From the NCBI GenBank assembly GCA_020636095.1, contig JACJYN010000003.1, positions 62,001 through 126,000 of the forward strand: a stretch of 64,000 bases of DNA, written 5' to 3'. Positions 1 through 8,175 of this stretch are shown one piece after another. Each line of letters begins with the position of its first letter. Positions within the stretch are counted from its first letter, which is position 1. The position numbers were made by a program, and so were the translations under genes. Source of the stretch: Lewinellaceae bacterium (lineage in GTDB: Bacteria; Bacteroidota; Bacteroidia; Chitinophagales; Saprospiraceae). The notes beneath the pieces were generated by a model. That model saw nothing but the letters and a program-made list of their open reading frames with translations, was not told the origin of the DNA and did not search any database.

Positions 1-14
1 GCCCAAAGAATTGG

Positions 15-656
15 TTAAGAATTTCGTTCCCGGCGCACTAGCTGAAAATAAAACCCTAGAAGATATTGGTAATATATCATCAACACGCCAAAGGCTTCCT
101 CCAGTGAATACCCGAAAGTAAAAATGCCTTCCTCGTGCCCTTCCATGACAAATATTTTCCGCTCCCTGAGCTTTGTCTCCCGCATCAACTGAAGGATAGA
201 GGCCACCATTTCCGGTGAGCCATAGGGCGCGCTTTGATCGGTGGTGGGTACCTGGTGCAACAGCGCTTTCCACAGCCCCAAATGATGGATGTGGATCACT
301 CCATTCACCCAGGGGCATTCCTGGTAAACGGCGGCATGGCTCATCGATTCGGAGGAGGCCACAACCGGCCCTTCACACCACAATCGGTTTTGCGCGGCTT
401 CCACTTTCGTCACCAGTGTATAATGCTCCGGCGTTAGTGCCGGGAAGTTGCCCGTCGCCGAGCCGGAAATGATGAACGCCCCAGCGCCACCCCAGCGCCG
501 GCTGATGTTCCCGTAGCCGATGCCGTTATTGTAGGCGCCGATCAGGCCCAGCTCGTAGAGGCGCTGCCGGTAGGCATTGAGCTCGGCAATGGCTTCGTCT
601 GTCAAAGGAGGCGCCTTCTTCCAGTGGGTTTCAAACTTGATGTATCCTTCATCCAT
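15..656 (-). CDS. class II aldolase/adducin-domain protein
   Basis: This 213-residue protein has the fold signature of class II aldolases and adducin-like zinc enzymes. Visible motifs are GNIS at residues 49-52 (phosphate loop), an SSES stretch near residue 103 where the family carries its acidic catalytic residue, the metal-ligand motif HIHH at 122-125, and a C-terminal GHEEGIFTFG segment followed by LEEAF. Known members act on sugar phosphates such as fuculose- or ribulose-phosphate, or on methylthioribulose phosphate; the sequence does not say which. The ATG at 656 is the first good start. The next minus-strand gene upstream is the LysE-like gene at 974-1597, with a repeat element between, so joint transcription is uncertain. 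The family call is firm and the substrate is unknown. Confidence 0.85.
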   Translation of the reverse strand: MDEGYIKFETHWKKAPPLTDEAIAELNAYRQRLYELGLIGAYNNGIGYGNISRRWGGAGAFIISGSATGNFPALTPEHYTLVTKVEAAQNRLWCEGPVVASSESMSHAAVYQECPWVNGVIHIHHLGLWKALLHQVPTTDQSAPYGSPEMVASILQLMRETKLRERKIFVMEGHEEGIFTFGYSLEEAFGVLMIYYQYLLGFYFQLVRRERNS

Positions 657-681
657 GAGGGGAGGAGGATTAGTTATATTG

Positions 682-844
682 TTGAATTGGTGACTATTCA
701 GCAGTTCGCTATTCGCTCTGCAATGCCCTTAAAAGCAGGAATCCAGGCTTGATGAACCAGTTCTTTGCTCTAAGCCCAGTTTTGGGCAGGTTCTTGCGAA
801 CTGCGAATAGCGAACTGCGAATTGCTGAATTGTTACTTGAATTG
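682..844. mobile_element. 147-bp palindromic element with 8-bp direct repeats
   Basis: Positions 690-836 begin GTGACTATTCAGCA and end TGCTGAATTGTTAC. The outer 20 bases match each other as inverted repeats at 17 positions. The element is flanked on both sides by TTGAATTG (682-689 and 837-844), an 8-bp candidate target duplication. It carries repeated TTCGCTATTCGC and GCGAATAGCGAAC tracts. No coding capacity is visible. It resembles a MITE. The flanking repeat is A/T-rich, so chance similarity cannot be excluded. Confidence 0.55.
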
Positions 845-973
845 TTTAAATTGACATGCTGTTGGCTGCCTAAGGACAACTCGTAGGAGGCCGGCTAAAC
901 AATATAACCTTTGGGCGCTCCCACCCCGCCAACAATATAACCATAAAGCCATATAACAATTCCCCCTTTCTGT
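845..973. repeat. A/T-rich AACAATATAAC-type short repeats
   Basis: This stretch downstream of the LysE-like gene contains AACAATATAACC near 895-908 and AACAATATAACCATAAAGCC near 932-951. Similar CATATAGCC / ATATAAC strings occur near 13966, 14090, 17500-17570 and 60887. No gene or terminator hairpin is evident here. Confidence 0.4.
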
Positions 974-1597
974 CTACATCATCCCCCGAAACACCAGGAA
1001 CACCCCGAACAGCACCAGAGCTGTACCCGACACCCGCCGCATGGCCAGCAGATAGCTGTACTGCATCCAGTGCTGAATGCGCTTGGCCAGCAACACCTTC
1101 AGCAGGTCGGTGATGATGATAACGCCGATGATGCTGCCAAAAAAGAGGGAAGCATCCCAAAGAGGCAGCGGCCCATCGGCAGAGACGCTGGTCATCACGC
1201 CGATCCAGAAAAAGGCGGTGAAGGGGTTAAATGTATTGACGAGGAAGCCCTGAATCCAGTAGCCCGCCCAGTTGTGGGAGGCCGGCTTGTTACTGCCAAT
1301 GTCCTTCTTAGCCGGCCGGATGAGCAGGGTGGTGGCGCCGATAATAATGAGAATGAGCCCGCCGGCAAGGCTGGCCCATAGTTTGAATCCCTGCCACTGT
1401 GTGAGTTGAAGCAGGTAAGAAATACCAAGGTAGGCGCTCAATACATAGAGCGTATCACTGGCCCAAACCCCAAAACCGGCAGTAGCGCCTGCCCGAAAAC
1501 CCTTCTCAATGCCCAGCTGTATGAGAATAAACAGCATCGGCCCTGCCAAAATGCTGAGAGAAAGGCCCAGGAGTGCTCCCTGCCACAGTAAATGCAT
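974..1597 (-). CDS. LysE/RhtB-family amino-acid exporter-like membrane protein
   Basis: The product is about 207 residues with roughly six hydrophobic helices, the usual size and layout of LysE/RhtB translocators, which export amino acids or related small molecules across the inner membrane. The N-terminal SILAGPMLFILIQLGIEKG corresponds to the family's typical first helix region, and GFLVNTFNPFTAFFWIG is a typical central NP motif. I chose the ATG at 1597 over an in-frame TTG at 1603, because the TTG directly abuts the GH3 stop codon. The gene starts only a few bases after the GH3-family gene ends, so the two are almost certainly co-transcribed and translationally coupled. That context suggests export of a conjugate made by the GH3 enzyme (inference). 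Confidence 0.85.
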   Translation of the reverse strand: MHLLWQGALLGLSLSILAGPMLFILIQLGIEKGFRAGATAGFGVWASDTLYVLSAYLGISYLLQLTQWQGFKLWASLAGGLILIIIGATTLLIRPAKKDIGSNKPASHNWAGYWIQGFLVNTFNPFTAFFWIGVMTSVSADGPLPLWDASLFFGSIIGVIIITDLLKVLLAKRIQHWMQYSYLLAMRRVSGTALVLFGVFLVFRGMM

Positions 1598-1603
1598 GCT
1601 CAA

Positions 1604-3130
1604 TTATTGTTTTGATCTCACAAACGTTTCCCACCCGGCTAACTGTTCTCCTTTCATCACCCGGGGAAACTTGCTCTGCCCGTTCATCTTGCCGGTGTGG
1701 CGTTGCCATTCGTAGAAGAGTTTCCCATTGATAGCGTTCACTTGTGGTGCGCGCAGCATGGCGGAACGTTCAGCGGCATAGTCGTCATTGACGCCCATGA
1801 GCTGCTCATCGAGCACCGCTGACAGGATTTCGGAGTCCACTTTGGGTTCGCAACCGATATACCAACGATGAGCAAAGTGTGCATCTGCTTTAACACCTGA
1901 AACCGTGAATTCGTTGATCTTCACGTTCAATAGGGCCTCGGTGCGGCGGATGGCCTGATTCATATTATCAACCGAAAGGTGCTCTCCGCAGATGCTGAGG
2001 AAGTGCTTGGTGCGGCCGGTGATCAGGATTTCCGAGCGTGCCTTATCGGCAAAGCGGACGGTGTCGCCGATCAGATAGCGCCAGGCGCCCGCGCAGGTGC
2101 TCATCAGCAGGGCATAATCCTGCCCTTCTTCAACGTCCTCGATAGTAAGGGCCTGGGCGGATGGGCGGAGCTTACCTTCCTCATCGAAGTTACTTTCATT
2201 AAAGGGGACAAATTCAAAGAAAATATTATTGTTCAGCTGCAGGCGCATGGCGCTGGTGCCGGGGCGCGACTGGAAAGCGACGAACCCTTCACTGGCCAGG
2301 TAGGAGTCCTGATAGATCAGGGGCTGGCCCAGTAGCTCTTCAAAACTCTTACGGTAAGGGTCAAAGGCAATGCCACCGGAGACAAATATCCTGAGATTAG
2401 GCCAAATCTCATGGATGTGGTTGAGCCCATGGTACTCAATAACGCGTTCCAGGGTGAGTTGCACCCAGCTGGGCAAACCGGTCAGAACGCCTACATCCCA
2501 ATGGGGCGCCATCCTGGCGATGGCCTCGGTGCGTTCATCCCAATCGGATATCCTGGCTATGCGCGTACCCGGCCGATAATAACGGCGGATCCATACCGGA
2601 GGCTTACTGGCGTTGATCCCGCTGAGGTCGCCGGCCTGATAATGGCCGAAATCCTGTAAGGAAGCACTGCCCCCGATCATCAGCCACTCCTTGGTATAGA
2701 AACTGGGAGGCAGGCCGTAACGGGGCAGGCAGGAAAACATGCGTAGCGCCGCCTGGCGCATGCTGCGCCGCATATCCGTAGTAATGGGAATGTATTTGCT
2801 GGCAGCCTCTGAAGTACCTGAACTCAGAGCGAAATATTTCACGCTGCCCCGCCAGCTCACATCAGGCTCTCCGGCCAGCGTGCGGCTCCACCATTCATCA
2901 AACATGCGATTATAGTCGTGCATGGGGACCTGCTCCTGGAACACTTTCTCCAAATTGGCAGCATTAGAGAGCTGCCCGAAGCCATAGTGTTGGCCAAAAG
3001 CTGTCTTCTCCGCCCGCTTCAGAAGGTTCTGCAACGTGCGCTGCTGCAATTGCGCAGGAGCCGGCCTCCTTTGGTCTAGTTGTTGCACCAACGAAATGCC
3101 TTTTTTAACCAGCTTGCTAGCAACCGTCAT
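1604..3130 (-). CDS. GH3 auxin-responsive promoter family amide synthetase
   Basis: This 508-residue protein belongs to the GH3 family of adenylate-forming enzymes, which join carboxylic acids to amino acids through an acyl-AMP intermediate. The signature SSGTS sits at residues 103-107 in ALSSGTSEAASKYIPIT and corresponds to the nucleotide-binding loop. A second conserved block, YLASEGFVAFQ, lies in the middle, and GRTKHFLSICGEHLS toward the C-terminus resembles the hinge of adenylating enzymes. Plant GH3 proteins conjugate auxin or jasmonate; the roles of bacterial relatives are largely unknown. Its stop codon lies a few bases before the LysE-like exporter. Substrates cannot be read from the sequence. 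Confidence 0.88.
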   Translation of the reverse strand: MTVASKLVKKGISLVQQLDQRRPAPAQLQQRTLQNLLKRAEKTAFGQHYGFGQLSNAANLEKVFQEQVPMHDYNRMFDEWWSRTLAGEPDVSWRGSVKYFALSSGTSEAASKYIPITTDMRRSMRQAALRMFSCLPRYGLPPSFYTKEWLMIGGSASLQDFGHYQAGDLSGINASKPPVWIRRYYRPGTRIARISDWDERTEAIARMAPHWDVGVLTGLPSWVQLTLERVIEYHGLNHIHEIWPNLRIFVSGGIAFDPYRKSFEELLGQPLIYQDSYLASEGFVAFQSRPGTSAMRLQLNNNIFFEFVPFNESNFDEEGKLRPSAQALTIEDVEEGQDYALLMSTCAGAWRYLIGDTVRFADKARSEILITGRTKHFLSICGEHLSVDNMNQAIRRTEALLNVKINEFTVSGVKADAHFAHRWYIGCEPKVDSEILSAVLDEQLMGVNDDYAAERSAMLRAPQVNAINGKLFYEWQRHTGKMNGQSKFPRVMKGEQLAGWETFVRSKQ

Positions 3131-3485
3131 AATATATCTAGGTATTTGTAATTAGTAATAGGATTAAATGGATCATAAGACGAATTTGCTGCCTGTTTGT
3201 CACGATGCTATCCTGCATGGCCCTTAACAGCTACGCAAAAATATCCGCCTTATTATGGTTTGTCCATGTTTTCCCTGCCCTTTTCGGCCAACAGCACCAG
3301 AATAAGGCTTATTCTTCCGGAAAAAGGGCCCAAATCCACTTCTTCCCCGAACAGCATGCCCTCCTATTTGAATTTTATCCTGCCGTTTCTTATCTTGAAC
3401 TTAATTTTTTACAATTCTTCAGTTTTTTTTCAGATTTGATTTTTTAAATTGCCGCATCATTTTTAAAACCAACAAACAGTTATCA
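3131..3485. other. divergent intergenic region, no gene seen
   Basis: These 355 bases separate the minus-strand GH3 gene from the plus-strand DksA-like gene and should hold promoters for both. It is A/T-rich on the right side (3395-3485). Reading frames near 3197-3447 overlap each other and lack any recognisable protein character. A TATTTTTG string on the minus strand (3236-3243) fits the -7 consensus but has no partner -33 box. Confidence 0.5.
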
Positions 3486-4166
3486 ATGTCAAACACTGTT
3501 GTGAGGTACTCTGATGGAGAATTAGCTGATTTCAAAGCGCTGATTGAGAAGAAACTTTCCAACGCTCAGGAGCAGCTTACCTCCCTCCAGGACCAAATTC
3601 TGGAGATCACAGAGAATACCAGTGACGAACACGGAGGAGATTGGATGGACGATAGCAGCATCAACAACGATGTGGAAATGCTAAACAACATGGCCATCCG
3701 CCAACGGAGGTATATTAAAGACCTCGAAAATGCTTTGGTCCGTATCAGGAATAAAACCTATGGCATCTGCATCATTACCGGCGAGCTGATCGATAAAAAG
3801 CGCCTGCTGGCAGTGCCCACCACTACAAAAAGCCTGGTGGCTAAAACACAGGAGCAAAACCCCCCAACGGAAAAAAGGGTCAGCACTTCTGAACGGCCCG
3901 CGCCGAAGCCCACCGGAGAGAAAAAAGTGATTACTAAAATCATACGGAAATCTCCATCCAAACCGGCTCCTTCCAAGCCAGCCAATTTCGATGATGATGA
4001 TGACGATTTCAACCTCGGTGAATTCTATGATGATACCGATGATGAAATCGATAAGTCTATTGTCAATCTCGATGAATTTGCGGATGATTCTACCGACGAC
4101 GACGATGATGTGATCGATGTCGATGCCGGATTGGACGGTGATGATGACGATGATCTTGACCTTTAG
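3486..4166 (+). CDS. TraR/DksA-type regulator with long acidic tail
   Basis: The first ~120 residues match the TraR/DksA architecture: a helical N-terminus (possible coiled coil around residues 10-45), then a second helix and the YGICIITGELIDKKRLLAVP block where DksA proteins have a four-cysteine zinc finger. Here only one cysteine remains, so zinc binding is probably lost, as in many Bacteroidota homologues. After about residue 120 comes a Pro/Lys-rich linker and then an extremely acidic tail with runs of Asp to the C-terminus at residue 226. DksA proteins bind the RNA polymerase secondary channel and modulate rRNA and stress promoters. The acidic tail is unusual and its role is unknown. A strong terminator follows. 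Confidence 0.82.
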   Translation: MSNTVVRYSDGELADFKALIEKKLSNAQEQLTSLQDQILEITENTSDEHGGDWMDDSSINNDVEMLNNMAIRQRRYIKDLENALVRIRNKTYGICIITGELIDKKRLLAVPTTTKSLVAKTQEQNPPTEKRVSTSERPAPKPTGEKKVITKIIRKSPSKPAPSKPANFDDDDDDFNLGEFYDDTDDEIDKSIVNLDEFADDSTDDDDDVIDVDAGLDGDDDDDLDL

Positions 4167-4180
4167 ATAACGGTTGGCCA

Positions 4181-4225
4181 AAAAAAAAAACGCCGGAATA
4201 AGCGCCCAGCTATTCCGGCGTTTTT
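4181..4225 (+). terminator. intrinsic terminator after DksA-like gene
   Basis: A 10-bp perfect stem, CGCCGGAATA (4191-4200) and TATTCCGGCG (4211-4220), with a 10-base loop is followed by TTTTT (4221-4225). An A-run at 4181-4190 on the other side makes it potentially bidirectional. Confidence 0.9.
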
Positions 4226-4273
4226 GCTTTGTGATTATCTTTATAAGATTATTCCCCTCTAGTTACTAAATGA

Positions 4274-4738
4274 ATGAACTACGCAGAAATCCTGATCAAT
4301 ATTCGAAAAATTGCCAGATCGGTCAACCTGGAAAGCAAACGCCTGGAAAAAGAGTACGGGATTAGTATTCCTCAACTCCTTGCGCTGAGCTTTCTTAGAG
4401 AGCAGCAACACTATCAGGCCTCTCACAAGGCTATCAAGGATTTCCTCAAACTCAATGCCAGTACCGTCACCGGGATCATTACCCGGTTGGAAAAAAAGGG
4501 CATGGTCGCCAAGTTACCCCGTTTGAACGATAAGCGGGTAAGCCTCATTACCCTCACCGCCAAAGGCGCTGAATTGCTGAAAGCCACTCCTCATCCTCTC
4601 CACCAACAAATTTCTCAGAAACTCCAGTCGTTGTCGGTTGAAGAACTCCAAAAACTCAATGATGCGTTCCAGTCCATTAATGATATCCTTAAGATAGACA
4701 TCATTGAAGACGCCGCCGAAGTGGATGAGGAACATTAA
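4274..4738 (+). CDS. MarR-family transcriptional regulator
   Basis: This 154-residue protein has the MarR winged helix-turn-helix layout. Helices span residues 1-50, the recognition-helix segment LKLNASTVTGIITRLEKKGM lies at about 66-85, and the wing follows (LPRLNDKRVSLITLTAKGAELL). MarR dimers typically repress nearby transport or catabolic genes and respond to small aromatic or lipid-like ligands. It sits just upstream of the KamA-family gene in the same orientation, 290 bases apart, so it may control that gene (inference). No operator palindrome was confidently identified. Confidence 0.9.
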   Translation: MNYAEILINIRKIARSVNLESKRLEKEYGISIPQLLALSFLREQQHYQASHKAIKDFLKLNASTVTGIITRLEKKGMVAKLPRLNDKRVSLITLTAKGAELLKATPHPLHQQISQKLQSLSVEELQKLNDAFQSINDILKIDIIEDAAEVDEEH

Positions 4739-5029
4739 GTAGTTGGTGTAGAAAATATTCCTTATATTCCTCGCCATATCCCTGAAACAGGCCTTTTTTC
4801 TTTTTGGCAAAGTTTACCAACTTTGATAGGGCATTGACTGTGCCCTTCTGCTTAGAAAAGCTGAATTACTGGTTCTGGAGCAGGTTTTCAGGCCTCTTAT
4901 CAACCAGCTTCAACCCTAAGGCGGCACAACTTAGCAATAAAACTACGTGTTTTCTTTACAGACGCACACCTTTAATTTCTATAGAAACAAACCATCCGGA
5001 TTGACCATGCTCCCGGAAGAAAAAAGCCC

Positions 5030-6442
5030 TTGGAAAGCCTCAAACGGCAATATATGCATCTATTACATAAAATAAATCCAACCAAAAAAATGAAAGGATA
5101 CCAATCTTATACGCTACGAAATTTACGCCAAATACCCCAGGTAAAGAACAACCTTAGTGAAGAAGAACTTTTTAACATCGAAGTAGTCGGAAACATACTG
5201 CCGTTCAAAGCCAATAACTACGTGGTTGAAGAGTTGATCGATTGGGAAAACTATCGGGAGGATCCCATTTTCATTCTTACTTTTCCGCAAAAAGACATGC
5301 TCCGGCCAGGGCACTATGAAGAAATGGCCAGGGCCTTAAGAAGTGGCGCCCGAAAGCCTGAACTCAAACTGGTTGCCCGCAAGATAAGGATGGAACTTAA
5401 CCCACATCCCGCCGGACAGCTCGCTCATAATGTCCCTTCTATCGAAGATGTGAAACTTACCGGTGTTCAACACAAGTACCGGGAGACTATGCTCTTTTTT
5501 CCCAGCCAGGGCCAAACCTGCCATGCTTACTGCACCTTCTGCTTTCGCTGGCCTCAGTTTGTGGGCATGAACGAGTTGAAATTCGCCATGCGGGACACAG
5601 AGCTGATCATTCGCTACCTCAGGGCGAATCCTCAGATAACGGACCTCCTCTTTACCGGTGGAGACCCGCTCATCATGAAAACGAAAATACTGCACAATTA
5701 TATTGAAGCACTTATCGAGGCCCGGCTGCCCAACCTGAGAACCATCCGTTTTGGCACCAAAGCCCTGAGTTACTGGCCCCAGCGCTTCGTTACCGATGAG
5801 GATGCCGACGAACTGCTGGCCCTCTTTGAAAGGGCGCAAAAGGCCGGTATTCACATTGCGTTTATGGCGCATTTCAATCATCCGAACGAACTACAGACAG
5901 AAATGGTGGCCGAGGCTATTCAAAGAGTACGGAATACGGGTGCAGTCATTCGAACTCAGTCTCCAATTATGCGTAATATCAACGATAATGCCGAGGATTG
6001 GGCAAATATGTGGCAAAAACAAGTAGATTTGGGGTGCGTGCCCTATTACATGTTCATCGCCCGCGATACGGGCGCCCAACATTACTTTGCAGTAAAACTG
6101 GAGCGGGCCTGGCGTATTTTCAGGCAAGCCTACCAAAAGGTTAGTGGAATTGCCCGCACCGTGCGCGGCCCTTCTATGTCTGCCGGGCCGGGTAAGGTCC
6201 AGATACTGGGCGTCAGTGAAGTCGCCGGGGAAAAGGTTTTTGTCCTCCAGTTTTTACAGGGGCGAAATCCGGATTGGGTGGCGCGGCCCTTCTTTGCTCA
6301 GTATGACCCCAACGCCATTTGGCTGGACGGCCTCTATCCGGCTTTTGGCAAAAAAAAGTTCTTTTTTGAACACGAATATCCTATAATCCGCAGGCCAGGC
6401 CCAGTAGCGAAACCGGTATCACAACAGCGGGTATCCGTATAA
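5030..6442 (+). CDS. KamA-family (lysine 2,3-aminomutase-like) radical SAM protein
   Basis: The protein shows the radical SAM cluster motif CHAYCTFC with cysteines at residues 164, 168 and 171, a glycine-rich TGGDPL (about 209-214), and SAGPGKVQILG around Lys389. That lysine sits where lysine 2,3-aminomutases bind PLP (their motif is PGGGGK). Aminomutases of this family move an alpha-amino group to the beta position. The specificity here is unknown and the active site diverges from true lysine mutases. The longest frame opens with TTG at 5030; ATG codons at 5054 and 5090 are alternative starts, and 5090 gives a family-like N-terminus (MKGYQSYTLRN). A PLP aminotransferase follows 137 bases downstream on the same strand, hinting at a shared amino-acid pathway. 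Confidence 0.85.
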   Translation: MESLKRQYMHLLHKINPTKKMKGYQSYTLRNLRQIPQVKNNLSEEELFNIEVVGNILPFKANNYVVEELIDWENYREDPIFILTFPQKDMLRPGHYEEMARALRSGARKPELKLVARKIRMELNPHPAGQLAHNVPSIEDVKLTGVQHKYRETMLFFPSQGQTCHAYCTFCFRWPQFVGMNELKFAMRDTELIIRYLRANPQITDLLFTGGDPLIMKTKILHNYIEALIEARLPNLRTIRFGTKALSYWPQRFVTDEDADELLALFERAQKAGIHIAFMAHFNHPNELQTEMVAEAIQRVRNTGAVIRTQSPIMRNINDNAEDWANMWQKQVDLGCVPYYMFIARDTGAQHYFAVKLERAWRIFRQAYQKVSGIARTVRGPSMSAGPGKVQILGVSEVAGEKVFVLQFLQGRNPDWVARPFFAQYDPNAIWLDGLYPAFGKKKFFFEHEYPIIRRPGPVAKPVSQQRVSV

Positions 6443-6579
6443 CTGTTCTTCGTTGGCAGTTGATTGTTGTGAGTTGTACCAACCTGTTGACCGGAAACGA
6501 ACAACCGACAACGTCCCTTTCATAATAAACAGGGCGGGAAAGAAGGCACGACTATTGATCACACAAAATCCACATTTCC

Positions 6580-7875
6580 ATGGCCAAACAGCAGCAAATT
6601 CGTGTAGACCTCAACCTCAACATTCGGGGGCTCAAAAAGTCGGCCACCCTTGCCATCAACGAAAAAACCCGGGAACTCCAACTTCAGGGCAAGAAGGTGC
6701 ACCGCCTGGGTTTCGGCCAGTCTCCCTTCCCCGTACCGGAGCCGGTTGTGGAAAGCTTGCGCCAACATGCCCACGAAAAAGACTACCTCGCAGTTAAAGG
6801 GCTGTTTGAACTAAGGGAAGCCATCGCACAGTATTATCATAGCCGGCAAAGCATCAACCGCACCGCCGAAGATGTATTGGTCGGCCCGGGCTCCAAAGAA
6901 CTGCTCTTTCTCCTTCAGCTGGTCTACTACGGCGACCTGGTCATCCCTACCCCGAGCTGGGTGTCCTATTCACCGCAGGCCGTCATCATCGGCCGCCGCG
7001 TCAACTGGGTGAAAACACACCAGGAAAATGACTGGCGGCTCACCCCCGAAGAACTGGAGGCTATCTGTGCGGTAGACCCGGAACGCCCGCGGATTGTCGT
7101 ACTCAACTACCCAGCCAACCCTACCGGAGCCACCTACACCACCGCTCAACTCAAAAAACTGGCGGAGATAGCCCGCCGGTATAAGGTCATCCTGCTCTCG
7201 GATGAAATCTACGGCGAACTACACCACTCCGGGCAACACGTCAGCATCGCCCGCTTTTACCCGGAAGGCACCATCATCAGCAGCGGAATTTCCAAATGGT
7301 GTGGCGCCGGCGGATGGCGCCTGGGTATGTTTATTTTTCCGGAATCGCTTCGCTGGCTGCTGGATGCTATGGCCATTGTCGCCAGTGAAACCTTCACCTC
7401 CACCAGCGCTCCGATACAGTACGCCGCCGTCGAGGCCTTTAAACCCAATCCAATTATCGACCGGTATCTGCACGACGCCCGGCGCATCCTCCGGGTAGTA
7501 GGGCGCACCCTGCATGCTAAGCTAAACGAATTTCACGTGTTTGCCCCCAAACCCCAGGGAGGGTTTTACCTCTTCCTCAATTTCTCCTTCTATAAAGATT
7601 CCCTGGTACATCGGGGCATTCTCAACAGCCAGCAGTTGTGCGAACAGATGCTGGAAGACACCGGAGTAGCCCTGCTACCTAGTTACGACTTTGGCCGCCC
7701 TTCCGATGAGCTGACCGCTCGCATGTCCTATGTGGATTTCGATGGGGAAAAGGCCCTGAAACTGGCCAGGGAAACGTATCCTGACCAGCAACTGAATGGT
7801 GCTTTCGTAGAGCAGATTTGTGGGGATATGCTGGATTCCATCCAATTGATTGGCGGCTGGCTCCAGCGTAATTAA
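6580..7875 (+). CDS. PLP-dependent aminotransferase, class I/II
   Basis: This 431-residue fold-type I aminotransferase has all the key landmarks. NYPANPTG carries Asn180, which contacts the PLP ring. LLSDEIYGEL carries Asp208 and Tyr211. SGISKWCGAGGWRLG carries the Schiff-base Lys239, and a C-terminal Arg in ARMSYVDFDG would bind the substrate carboxylate. The N-terminus (residues 1-45) is longer than in classic aspartate aminotransferases. It reversibly moves amino groups between amino acids and keto acids in the cytoplasm; the exact substrate is unknown. It follows the KamA-family gene on the same strand, so a joint pathway is plausible (inference). Confidence 0.9.
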   Translation: MAKQQQIRVDLNLNIRGLKKSATLAINEKTRELQLQGKKVHRLGFGQSPFPVPEPVVESLRQHAHEKDYLAVKGLFELREAIAQYYHSRQSINRTAEDVLVGPGSKELLFLLQLVYYGDLVIPTPSWVSYSPQAVIIGRRVNWVKTHQENDWRLTPEELEAICAVDPERPRIVVLNYPANPTGATYTTAQLKKLAEIARRYKVILLSDEIYGELHHSGQHVSIARFYPEGTIISSGISKWCGAGGWRLGMFIFPESLRWLLDAMAIVASETFTSTSAPIQYAAVEAFKPNPIIDRYLHDARRILRVVGRTLHAKLNEFHVFAPKPQGGFYLFLNFSFYKDSLVHRGILNSQQLCEQMLEDTGVALLPSYDFGRPSDELTARMSYVDFDGEKALKLARETYPDQQLNGAFVEQICGDMLDSIQLIGGWLQRN

Positions 7876-8175
7876 TATAGCTATTCTCAACCCAAAAGCA
7901 ACCCCAAGAAAAACTTCAGGCCGAAAGCAATTGTGCTATCAGCCTGAAGGAAGGTGGCGGGTCAAATATTTGCATTGCTACTGTTGACCCCATCAATTCA
8001 CCAAATGCGCTTCCAGATTTGTCTGTGAAGCGCCTAATGAGTGTTAAATGACTGAAAACTCAAGAAATGGCCATTATTTTTCACTCCCTTATCGAACTAC
8101 AGAATGCTTGAGAAGTTATCAATAATTGATTATCAACTATACGATCTTGTTTATACCAGGAACTGAAGAGGCAAT
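7876..8175. other. intergenic region with one hairpin
   Basis: These 300 bases contain an inverted repeat CTTCAGGC (7914-7921) and GCCTGAAG (7942-7949) shortly after the aminotransferase stop. It could aid transcription termination, but no T-run follows. The rest is A/T-rich and shows no gene. Confidence 0.4.

Noticed and set aside
3236..3243. TATTTTTG on the minus strand as a promoter for the GH3 gene
   Set aside because: It fits the -7 box, but no TTG lies 19-21 bases upstream and the leader would exceed 100 bases.
3197..3447. Two overlapping 80-codon frames upstream of the DksA-like gene
   Set aside because: They overlap each other out of frame, show no domain or signal-peptide character, and lie in the expected promoter region.
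4804..5004. 66-codon frame upstream of the KamA-like gene
   Set aside because: No family resemblance, unusual composition and no ribosome-binding site. It is most likely untranslated sequence.
7914..7949. CTTCAGGC/GCCTGAAG hairpin as a terminator
   Set aside because: The stem is only 8 bp with a 20-base loop and no T-run follows, so it is kept only as a note.
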